Source: Catellatospora citrea
GTDB lineage: Bacteria > Actinomycetota > Actinomycetes > Mycobacteriales > Micromonosporaceae
Assembly (NCBI RefSeq): GCF_003610235.1
Contig: NZ_RAPR01000001.1
Location: 6,634,001 to 6,698,000, forward strand
Direction: 5' to 3'
Length of the DNA: 64,000 bases
How positions within the stretch are numbered: position 1 is the first letter of the stretch; each line of letters opens with the position of its first letter. A program made the translations under genes and the position numbers. Positions 57,265 to 64,000 of this stretch are shown here, piece after piece. The notes beneath the pieces are model-generated. The model was given only the letters and a program-made list of their open reading frames with translations, searched no databases and was not told the origin of the DNA.

Positions 57265-58764
57265 GTGTCCGCACCCCCTAGCTCCGCGCTGTCGTCGGCC
57301 CTGGCCGCCGACCGGCTCGGTTCGGCGTCCGTGGCGTCGTTCGCGCTGACCGCCGCAGCGCCGCTCATGGTCATCGGCGGCGTCATCGTCGCCGGCTGGG
57401 CCAACGTCCAGGTCATCGGCTTCCCGCTGGGCATCCTGCTCATCGGCGCCGCGCTGGCGCTGTTCACGTTCGGCTACGTCGCGATGTCGCGTCACATCCG
57501 CAACGCCGGCGCGTTCTACTCCTACATCTCCCAGGGCCTGGGCCGCCCCGCCGGCGTGGCCGCCGCGCTGTCGGCGGTGCTCGGTTACAACCTGCTGCAG
57601 GTCGGCCTCTACGGCATCTTCGGCGCGGCCGGCTCCGGCCTGCTCGCCGCGATGTTCAACGTCGAGGTCGCCTGGTGGATCCTGGCCCTGGTCGCGTGGC
57701 TGTTCGTCACCGTGCTCGGCCTGTCCCGCGTCGAGATCAACAGCAAGCTGCTGCTGGTCGTGCTCGTCGCCGAGCTCGCCATCGTGCTGCTGTACGACGT
57801 CGTGTTCATCGCCAACCCGGCCGACGGCGTCAGCTTCGCCGCCTTCGCCCCGGACAACCTGTTCATCGGCGGCGCGCTCGGCGCGGTGCTGACCGTGACC
57901 GTCACCGCGTTCGTCGGGTTCGAGGCCCCGCCGGTGTTCGCCGAGGAGTCGCGCGACTCCCGCAAGACGATCGCCCTGGCCTCCTTCGGCGGCCTCGGCG
58001 TCATGGTGTTCGTGTACGCGCTGACCGCGTGGGCGCTGACCGTGGCCACCGGCCCGGACAACATCGTCGCCCAGTCGCAGGAGCACGCCGCCCAGGCCGA
58101 CCTCATGTTCGTGCTGGCCGGCGAGCACCTGGGCTCGTTCTTCGCCGACGCCGGCAACGTGCTGCTGGTGACCAGCGCCTTCGCGGCGATGCTGTCCTAC
58201 CACAACACCGTGGCCCGCTACACGTTCTCGCTGGCCCGGGAGGGCGTGCTGCCGCGCTCGCTGGCCCGCACCGGTGCGCGTTCGGGCGCCCCGGTCGGCG
58301 CCTCGATCCTGCAGAGCGTCATCGGCCTGGCCGTCATCCTCGTGTACGCGATCTTCCAGCTCGACCCGTTCACCCACCTGTTCTTCTGGCTGGGCATGAC
58401 CGGCGGCTTCGGCGTGCTGCTGCTGCTCGCGGGCACCAGCGTCGCCGTGGTGCTGTACTTCGCCAAGGACAAGCGCGGCGAGAGCCTGTGGACCCGGGTC
58501 ATCGCCCCGGTGCTGTCGGCGCTGTTCCTGATCTGGGCGGTGCAGCAGACGGTCCGTGACTACGGCACCATGCTCGGCACCGGCGACGACCACGCGGCGC
58601 GCTGGATCCTGCCGGGGCTGTACCTGGTGGTCGCGGTCATCGGTGTGATCTGGGCGCTGGTGCTGCGCAGCACCAAGCCGGCGCTGTACGCGGCGATCGG
58701 CAAGGGCGTCGAGGGCGGCAAGACCGAGGTCGCGCCGGCGGAGGCCCCGAAGGTCGGCGTATGA
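57265..58764 (+). CDS. APC superfamily amino-acid permease
   Basis: A 499-residue permease with about 12 membrane segments. Its start region SVASFALTAAAPLMVIGGVI, the FVGFEAPPVFAEESRDSRKT loop and SAFAAMLSYHNTVARYTFSL are typical APC signatures. It should import an amino acid or amine by symport. AAGGAG precedes the GTG. It overlaps the downstream GNAT gene by 4 nt. Confidence 0.92.
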   Translation: MSAPPSSALSSALAADRLGSASVASFALTAAAPLMVIGGVIVAGWANVQVIGFPLGILLIGAALALFTFGYVAMSRHIRNAGAFYSYISQGLGRPAGVAAALSAVLGYNLLQVGLYGIFGAAGSGLLAAMFNVEVAWWILALVAWLFVTVLGLSRVEINSKLLLVVLVAELAIVLLYDVVFIANPADGVSFAAFAPDNLFIGGALGAVLTVTVTAFVGFEAPPVFAEESRDSRKTIALASFGGLGVMVFVYALTAWALTVATGPDNIVAQSQEHAAQADLMFVLAGEHLGSFFADAGNVLLVTSAFAAMLSYHNTVARYTFSLAREGVLPRSLARTGARSGAPVGASILQSVIGLAVILVYAIFQLDPFTHLFFWLGMTGGFGVLLLLAGTSVAVVLYFAKDKRGESLWTRVIAPVLSALFLIWAVQQTVRDYGTMLGTGDDHAARWILPGLYLVVAVIGVIWALVLRSTKPALYAAIGKGVEGGKTEVAPAEAPKVGV

Positions 58765-59357
58765 CCGGCTCGGACGCGGTGTCGACGGCTTGCGCCGTGG
58801 ACACCGCGGCCGCGGGACGCCTCATCTCGGCGTCGTTCCAGGAACTGGCCGTCTCGCACTGGCTGCTCGACGAACCGGTCGAGCGTGAGCGCATCATGGC
58901 CGGGCAGTTCGCCTGGTTCGCCGAGCACGCCCTGAAGTACGGGGCCGTGGACGTGGCCGGCGACGACGCGGTCGCGGTCTGGTTCGACAACACCGTCGAG
59001 GCGCCGTGGATCGATGCGTACGACGAGCGCCTGGTGGAGCTGGCGGGGCCGCACGCGGCCCGGTTCGCGCTGCTGGACGAGACGTTCGCGCAGCACCACC
59101 CGCACGGCCGCCCGCACTGGCACCTGGCGCTGCTGGCCGTGCGGCCGGGGCTGCGGGGCACCGGTCTGGGCAGCGAGCTGCTCGGGCGGCGGCTGGCGCA
59201 GCTGGACGCCGCGGGCGTGCCGGCCTACCTGGAGGCGTCGAGCGCCGGTTCGCGGGATCTGTACCTGCGGCACGGGTTCGCGATGCTGGGTGAGGCCTAC
59301 CACCTGCCCGACGACGGTCCGCCGCTGTACCCGATGTGGCGCGAGCCGCAGGGCTGA
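58761..59357 (+). CDS. GNAT family N-acetyltransferase
   Basis: A 198-residue acetyltransferase with motif A LLAVRPGLRGTGLGSELL near residue 125 and YLEASSAGSRDLYLRHGF near residue 155. It starts within the permease stop (ATGA), so both are coupled; it may acetylate a compound that the permease imports. A terminator follows. Confidence 0.88.
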   Translation: MTGSDAVSTACAVDTAAAGRLISASFQELAVSHWLLDEPVERERIMAGQFAWFAEHALKYGAVDVAGDDAVAVWFDNTVEAPWIDAYDERLVELAGPHAARFALLDETFAQHHPHGRPHWHLALLAVRPGLRGTGLGSELLGRRLAQLDAAGVPAYLEASSAGSRDLYLRHGFAMLGEAYHLPDDGPPLYPMWREPQG

Positions 59358-59372
59358 CCGCGGGATCGACAG

Positions 59373-59404
59373 CGGGGGCGGTGATCACTTGATCACCGCC
59401 CCCG
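59373..59404. terminator. Bidirectional terminator
   Basis: CGGGGGCGGTGATCA (59373-59387) and 59390-59404 pair perfectly over 15 bp, between the GNAT gene (plus) and the hydroxylase gene (minus). Confidence 0.85.
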
Positions 59405-59419
59405 TTCCGTGTGCGCGGG

Positions 59420-60175
59420 TCAGGCGGCCGCGTGCAGGTTGCGGGCGGTGGCGGAGGTCGGCACGGTCGCCGGGTCGGGGTAGGTGCGCAGCAGCCGGTC
59501 GGCGGTGCCGGCGGTGGTGACGGTGAACCAGTAGTGCTCGTTCTTGTAGTGGTGCAGCCGGTGGTTGCGCCACACGGCCCGGTAGAGCCGGCCGCGGGGC
59601 CGGTAGTCGCTGTGGATGGCGTAGTGGGTCCACTCGTAGAGCAGGCCGACGGCGGCGACGGCGAGGATGAAGGTCAGCGCCTCGCCGAGCCGCGGGAACG
59701 CCAGCAGCGCGACGGCGGGGTAGACCGCGATGACGACGGCCAGCGAGCGCCAGGGGATGAACACCAGCGGGATGTCGCGGGGGTCGGCGTGGTGGCGGCG
59801 GTGGTCGCGGGCGAGTTCGGTGTCGATGGTCAGCCCGGCGACGCGGCGGGGGCGCCAGTGCAGGACGAACACGTGCACGACCCATTCCAGGGCCGGGAAC
59901 AGTGCCACGAGCAGGGCCGGTGCGCGCAGGTCGGCGGGTGTCCAGCCGCCTTCGGCGATCCGCAAGGCCAGCGCGGCGGCCAGCACGGTGAGGATCATCC
60001 AGGGGCTGGGGTGGCGCCAGAAGCGGCGGAAGGTCTGGGCCAGGGTCACGGCGGTGCGGGTGGGGCCGGTGGCGGCGGACTCGTCAGCGGCGAGCCGGTC
60101 TCGGGCGGCACGTTCGGCGGCGGCGCGCCGGTCACGGGCGGCGCGTCCGGCTGCGGCGTTGTCGGATCCGGTCAT
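59420..60175 (-). CDS. Fatty acid hydroxylase/sterol desaturase superfamily membrane protein
   Basis: A 251-residue membrane di-iron oxygenase-like protein. Histidine clusters HVFVLH, DHRRHH, THYAIH and NHRLHHYKNEHYW line up as the family's metal ligands, between four hydrophobic segments. It probably hydroxylates a lipid or carotenoid substrate. The ATG overlaps the GntR/FCD regulator stop by 4 nt. Confidence 0.88.
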   Translation of the reverse strand: MTGSDNAAAGRAARDRRAAAERAARDRLAADESAATGPTRTAVTLAQTFRRFWRHPSPWMILTVLAAALALRIAEGGWTPADLRAPALLVALFPALEWVVHVFVLHWRPRRVAGLTIDTELARDHRRHHADPRDIPLVFIPWRSLAVVIAVYPAVALLAFPRLGEALTFILAVAAVGLLYEWTHYAIHSDYRPRGRLYRAVWRNHRLHHYKNEHYWFTVTTAGTADRLLRTYPDPATVPTSATARNLHAAA

Positions 60176-60891
60176 GGTCGGGCTCCTTCCAGCAGGTCGA
60201 TGGCGTGCAGCAGGGCCTGGGTGGCGTGGTTGAGCAGGTCGTGGGCCAGGCGGCGGGCGGTGTCGGCGTCGCCTTCGGTGATCGCGGCGGCCAGGGCTCG
60301 GTAGGCGTCGACGCGGTCGACCTCGTCGGCCATGACTGTCGACAGGGCGACGAGGGCGGGTTCGTAGGCGGCGCGCAGGCTGTTGAACATCAGCCGGAAC
60401 GCGACGGAGTCGGCCGCGTCGACGACCAGTTCCCAGAAGGCCAGGGCCCGGCGCTGGCGGCCGACGGGGTCGGTGTCGGTCTCGATGGCGGTGACGGCGG
60501 CGGGCAGGGCGGCGGTGTGGCCGTGGCGTTCGGCGGCCAGTCCGGCGACCACGGGGCCGATGGCCAGGCGCGCTTCGAGGATGCTGCGGGCGACGGCGAC
60601 GTCGAGGTCGCCGCCGGGCAGCAGCAGGTGGGGGAGGATGTCGAGGCCTCCGGTGCGGCGGAAGTCGCTGACCGTGGTCGCGCCGCCCTGGCGGACCTTG
60701 ACCAGGCCGGCGTGGGCCATGCGCTGCAGCGCCTCGCGTACGGCGGGTCGGCTGACGCCGAGCGCTTCGGCCAGGGCGCGTTCGCTGGGCAGCGCCTGGC
60801 CGGGGGTGAGCGAGCCGGCGACGAGTTCGCCGAGCACGCGGTCGTAGACCTCGCCGGGCAGTGATCGTCGTTCGATCTTCGCGAATGTCAT
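60172..60891 (-). CDS. GntR/FCD family regulator (FadR-like)
   Basis: A 239-residue regulator. A winged-helix GntR domain spans about residues 8-70 (LPSERALAEALGVSRPAVREALQRM), followed by a C-terminal FCD helical domain (about residues 95-225). The ATG at 60891 is used; one at 60903 is possible. The palindrome TGGTCTGACCA at 60929 is the family's typical site, so it should control itself and the coupled hydroxylase gene. Confidence 0.9.
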   Translation of the reverse strand: MTFAKIERRSLPGEVYDRVLGELVAGSLTPGQALPSERALAEALGVSRPAVREALQRMAHAGLVKVRQGGATTVSDFRRTGGLDILPHLLLPGGDLDVAVARSILEARLAIGPVVAGLAAERHGHTAALPAAVTAIETDTDPVGRQRRALAFWELVVDAADSVAFRLMFNSLRAAYEPALVALSTVMADEVDRVDAYRALAAAITEGDADTARRLAHDLLNHATQALLHAIDLLEGARP

Positions 60892-60928
60892 GCTGTCCAC
60901 CATCGACGAAACCGGCCAGGTGGTCAAG

Positions 60929-60939
60929 TGGTCTGACCA
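60929..60939. promoter_or_regulatory. FadR/FCD-type operator
   Basis: TGGTCTGACCA, an 11-bp palindrome of the form TGGTC-N-GACCA, lies 37 bp upstream of the GntR regulator start. A second TGGTC occurs at 60921. GntR/FCD proteins such as FadR bind sites of this form. Confidence 0.7.
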
Positions 60940-61072
60940 GTCATGTCGGTTCACGGCGATTCACGCATGGACTGCTGCGATTCGGTGTTGTTTACTGGCT
61001 CGTGATTTCAGCCGCACGGGGTGGGGCGGTACGGTACGTCCTTTGTGGACACGGACCCCTCGGAGGCGGGGC

Positions 61073-61489
61073 ATGACCGAGCCCTTGACGGGCCGCGCGC
61101 AGGCGTCGGCAGCCCGGGACTTCGCGGCGCAACTGCGCTGGTGGCGTGGCGTGCGAGGCTATTCGCAGGGCCGGCTGGCGCAGCGCATGCCGCACAGCGA
61201 GGCGATGATCGCCAAGGTCGAGTCGGGCGAGCGCTGGCCGACCGAGGACCTGGCGCGCCGCTGCGACGAGGTGCTGCAGACCGGCGGCCTGCTGTCGGGC
61301 ATGTATCCGGCGGTGCGGGCCGAGCAGCAGGCCAGCGACGGGCGCCGGCGCCGGCGCAAGGAGACCGGGGAGGCGTCGGTCGACGACGCCCGGCGGCTGC
61401 TGTCGATGGTGCTCGCGGACACGAACCTGTCGGCAACTCACCCGTTCGTCCGGGACGCGCTGGCCGCATTGGACGGCACGGACAACTAG
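61073..61489 (+). CDS. XRE family regulator
   Basis: A 138-residue regulator. An HTH_31-type domain lies at about residues 14-70 (RGVRGYSQGRLAQRMPHSEA, IAKVESGERWPTEDLARRC), followed by a basic region (GRRRRRKE) and a helical end. GGAGGCG precedes the ATG. It lies 126 bp upstream of the APC/amidase operon and may regulate it. Confidence 0.85.
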   Translation: MTEPLTGRAQASAARDFAAQLRWWRGVRGYSQGRLAQRMPHSEAMIAKVESGERWPTEDLARRCDEVLQTGGLLSGMYPAVRAEQQASDGRRRRRKETGEASVDDARRLLSMVLADTNLSATHPFVRDALAALDGTDN

Positions 61490-61615
61490 CCGGTACAAGT
61501 ACTTGTCCGGATCGGACATCTATGCGGCGCACCGGTAGTGCTCGCAAATGAGACGTTGGCGTGAACGCGGCGCCACTCTACGTCGAGAATCAGACAACTA
61601 CTGGAGGCTCCGGTT

Positions 61616-63085
61616 ATGTCCGTGCTAACGCCTGCCACGGCGGCCACGGGGGACGCGGCCACACCGGCCGGTGACCCCGAGCTCAGCAGCTTCGGCTACA
61701 CCCCGCAGCTGCGCCGCTCGCTCACCTTCACCGACCTGCTGTTCTACGGCCTCATCTACATGGTGCCGATCGCGCCGTTCGCGATCTTCGGCTCGGTGTA
61801 CGCGGCCTCGCAGGGCATGGTGGCGCTGGCCTACATCGCCGGCCTGGTCGTGATGCTGTTCACCGCCTCGTCGTACGCGCAGATGATCAAGGCGTTCCCG
61901 ATCGCCGGCTCCGTCTACAACTACGCGGGCCGCGGCATCGCCGCGCCGGTCGGCTTCATCGCCGGCTGGGCCATCATGCTCGACTACTTCCTGGTCCCGG
62001 GCCTGCTCTACCTGGTCGCGTCGGTCACCATCGAGGCAGCGGTGCCGTCGGTGTCGGCGTGGATCTGGCTGGTCGGCTTCGTCGCCATCAACGCCGTGAT
62101 CAACTACTTCGGCATCCGGCTCACCGCGGTCGCCATCAACATCATGATCGCCGGTGAGCTCATCGTGCTGGGCATCTTCCTGGTCATGGGCGTCATCGGC
62201 CTGGCCGACGGCCGCGGCAACGGCGACTGGACCAGCGCGTTCTTCAACTCCGACAACTTCAGCTTCGGCATCGTGCTCGGCTCGGTGTCGGTCGCCGCGC
62301 TCAGCTTCCTGGGCTTCGACGGCATCTCGATGCTGGCCGAGGAGAGCAAGGGCGGTTCCCGCCAGGTCGGCCGCGCCATGGCCGTCGTGCTGCTGCTCGC
62401 CGGTCTGATCTTCATCGCCCAGACCTGGGTCGCGTCGCTGTTCGTCACCGACCCGGCCGGCCTGATCAACGGCGACGCCGCCACCATCGGCAACGCGTTC
62501 TACGCCGCCGCCGAGGCCGCCGCGGGCGCCCCGTGGCTGGCCACGCTGTGCCTGGTCGCGACCGCGATCGCGTGGGGCCTGCCCGACTCGATGGTCGCCC
62601 AGACCGCGCTGTCGCGCCTGCTGTTCGCGATGGCCCGCGACAAGCAGCTGCCCAAGTTCCTGGCCAAGGTGTCCAGCAAGCACGCGTCGCCGGTCAACGC
62701 GGTCCTGTTCACCGCGCTGGTCTCGCTGGCCATCAGCGGCACCGCGCTGTACTACCTCACCGAGAAGGGCGAGGACACCATCACGCTCATCGCCACCATG
62801 GTGAACTTCGGCGCGATGGTGGCCTGGCTCGCGCTGCACGCCGCGGTCATCTGGCACTACGTGGTGCGCAACGGCAGCCGCAACTGGCTGCTGCACCTGG
62901 TCATGCCGCTGGTCGGCGCGGGCCTGCTGATCGCGGTGCTCATCAACATGAAGCTCTACACCCAGATCACCGGCTTCATCTGGATCGGCCTCGGCCTGGT
63001 CGTGCTCGGCGTGCTGTTCGCGATGGGCCGCCGGCCCAAGCTGGCCGGCGTCGGCGGCACCGAAGGCGGCGTGGACGCCGCGTGA
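61616..63085 (+). CDS. APC superfamily permease
   Basis: A 489-residue permease with about 12 membrane segments: start SLTFTDLLFYGLIYMVPIAP, SFLGFDGISMLAEESKGGSR, and a C-terminal segment WIGLGLVVLGVLFAMG. The match to the APC family is clear; the substrate may be an amide or amino acid, since it overlaps (4 nt, GTGA) an acetamidase/formamidase gene. TGGAGG lies 7-10 nt before the ATG. Confidence 0.92.
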   Translation: MSVLTPATAATGDAATPAGDPELSSFGYTPQLRRSLTFTDLLFYGLIYMVPIAPFAIFGSVYAASQGMVALAYIAGLVVMLFTASSYAQMIKAFPIAGSVYNYAGRGIAAPVGFIAGWAIMLDYFLVPGLLYLVASVTIEAAVPSVSAWIWLVGFVAINAVINYFGIRLTAVAINIMIAGELIVLGIFLVMGVIGLADGRGNGDWTSAFFNSDNFSFGIVLGSVSVAALSFLGFDGISMLAEESKGGSRQVGRAMAVVLLLAGLIFIAQTWVASLFVTDPAGLINGDAATIGNAFYAAAEAAAGAPWLATLCLVATAIAWGLPDSMVAQTALSRLLFAMARDKQLPKFLAKVSSKHASPVNAVLFTALVSLAISGTALYYLTEKGEDTITLIATMVNFGAMVAWLALHAAVIWHYVVRNGSRNWLLHLVMPLVGAGLLIAVLINMKLYTQITGFIWIGLGLVVLGVLFAMGRRPKLAGVGGTEGGVDAA

Positions 63086-64000
63086 GCGAGTACATCGAGT
63101 TCAACCCGACACCGGAGCAGCTCGCCTACACCTTCGGGCCCAACCCGCCCGTGGCCAAGGTCCGCCCCGGAGACGTGCTCAAGATCCGCACCGAGGACTG
63201 CTTCGGCGGCGTGGTGCGCGGATTCGGCGACCTGCCCTCGCAGGTCTGCCGCTTTCCGTACCTCAACCCGGTCACCGGCCCCTTCTTCGTCGAAGGGGCC
63301 GAGCCGGGCGACACCCTGGCGCTGCACTTCGTGTCCATCACCCCGGCCCGCGACTGGGCCGTGTCGAGCACCTTCCCGCACTTCGGGGCGCTGACGTCGA
63401 CGTCGCACACCGCGACGCTGCAGCCGCCGCTGGAGGAGCGGGTCTGGGTGTACGACATCGACCTCGCCGCGGGCGTCGCCCGCTACTCGGCCCGCAACTC
63501 GGACTTCACGGTGGACCTGCCGCTGGACCCGATGCACGGGACGGTCGGCGTCGCGCCGGGCGCGTTCGAGGCCCGGATGACGATCACCCCGGACGCGCAC
63601 GGCGGCAACATGGACACCCCGGAACTGCGGGCCGGTGTGACCGCGTACTTCGGCGTCAACGTCGAAGGCGCGCTGTTCGCCGTCGGTGACGGCCACGCCC
63701 GCCAGGGCCAGGGCGAGGTGTCCGGCGTCGCGGTCGAGGCCGCGATGGAGACCGTGCTGGTCGTCGACCTGATCAAGGGCGTCGGCACGCCGTGGCCGCG
63801 GCTGGAGTCCGACACGCACCTGATGGCGACCGGCTCGGCCCGGCCGCTGGAGGACGCGTTCCGGATCAGCCAGCACGACCTGGTGACCTGGGTGTCCGAG
63901 CTGACCGGACTCGACCTGCTCGACTCGCTGCAGCTGGTCAGCCAGGCCGGGGAGGCGCCCGTCGGCAACGTCTGCGACACCAACTACACCATGGTCGCCA
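63082..64000 (+). CDS. Acetamidase/formamidase family protein (partial)
   Basis: The open frame runs from the GTG at 63082 to the window end (306 codons seen). It has the family blocks VAKVRPGDVLKIRTEDCFGG near the N-terminus, and FGVNVEGALFAVGDGHARQG plus GEVSGVAVEAAMETVLVVDL in the middle, the metal-binding core of zinc-dependent acetamidase/formamidase. It hydrolyses short-chain amides to ammonia and acid. Coupled to the upstream APC permease, it suggests amide use as a nitrogen source. The C-terminus is missing. Confidence 0.92.
   Translation, partial: MSEYIEFNPTPEQLAYTFGPNPPVAKVRPGDVLKIRTEDCFGGVVRGFGDLPSQVCRFPYLNPVTGPFFVEGAEPGDTLALHFVSITPARDWAVSSTFPHFGALTSTSHTATLQPPLEERVWVYDIDLAAGVARYSARNSDFTVDLPLDPMHGTVGVAPGAFEARMTITPDAHGGNMDTPELRAGVTAYFGVNVEGALFAVGDGHARQGQGEVSGVAVEAAMETVLVVDLIKGVGTPWPRLESDTHLMATGSARPLEDAFRISQHDLVTWVSELTGLDLLDSLQLVSQAGEAPVGNVCDTNYTMVA

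Overview
The window looks like chromosome of a high-GC actinobacterium, probably Micromonosporaceae. Coding is dense, third codon positions are strongly G/C, GTG and TTG starts are frequent, and there are many TetR regulators, ECF sigma factors, LCP, MoxR-DUF58 and secreted-enzyme genes. The family placement is inferred from gene content only. No phage, IS element, CRISPR array or rRNA was seen.

Layout. 1-2360: sigK/rskA/fasciclin locus with a SigK-type promoter. 2518-7982: TetR-MFS pair, M23 lipoprotein, RDD operon. 8185-12763: translationally coupled polysaccharide operon (processive GT2 synthase plus two beta-helix proteins). 12765-13918: two tandem tRNA-like RNAs in circularly permuted order, directly downstream of a conserved gene of unknown function. 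13969-16801: PiT-type phosphate permease with its DUF47 partner, a small acidic protein and an MBL hydrolase. 16821-20161: FAD monooxygenase/TetR pair, then acetyltransferases. 20347-26281: LCP protein, VapBC-like pair, a second GNAT-DUF402 protein, proS, DinB-like protein and an RlpA-like protein. 26432-28754: SigE-type ECF module and a K+ channel. 28858-29591: HigBA. 29629-32354: FGE plus sulfatase with an upstream cysteine-type leader peptide. 32396-39352: two TetR/target pairs, an M16-like pseudopeptidase and membrane proteins. 39419-44859: secreted nuclease, Clp-N regulator with twin palindromes. 44919-53930: MoxR, DUF58, TgpA-like, fibronectin-III and TPR proteins. 54062-64000: Smr protein, M14 carboxypeptidase, GPP34, two APC permeases, GNAT, fatty acid hydroxylase with an FCD regulator, XRE regulator and an acetamidase/formamidase cut by the window end.

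The most unusual item is at 12815-13099 on the minus strand. Each RNA shows a tRNA 3' half (T-arm, 3' acceptor strand) followed, after 3 or 7 nt, by the matching 5' half (5' acceptor strand, TA, D-arm, half of an anticodon stem). Acceptor strands match only within each permuted unit. In both units the flanks also pair into a long helix extending the anticodon stem. With the 243-residue protein just upstream on the same strand, this is the best candidate for an undescribed RNA system here. Other regulatory signals worth attention are the SigK promoter, the sulfur leader peptide, the leaderless higBA promoter with an overlapping palindrome, and clear operators between several divergent regulator/target pairs.
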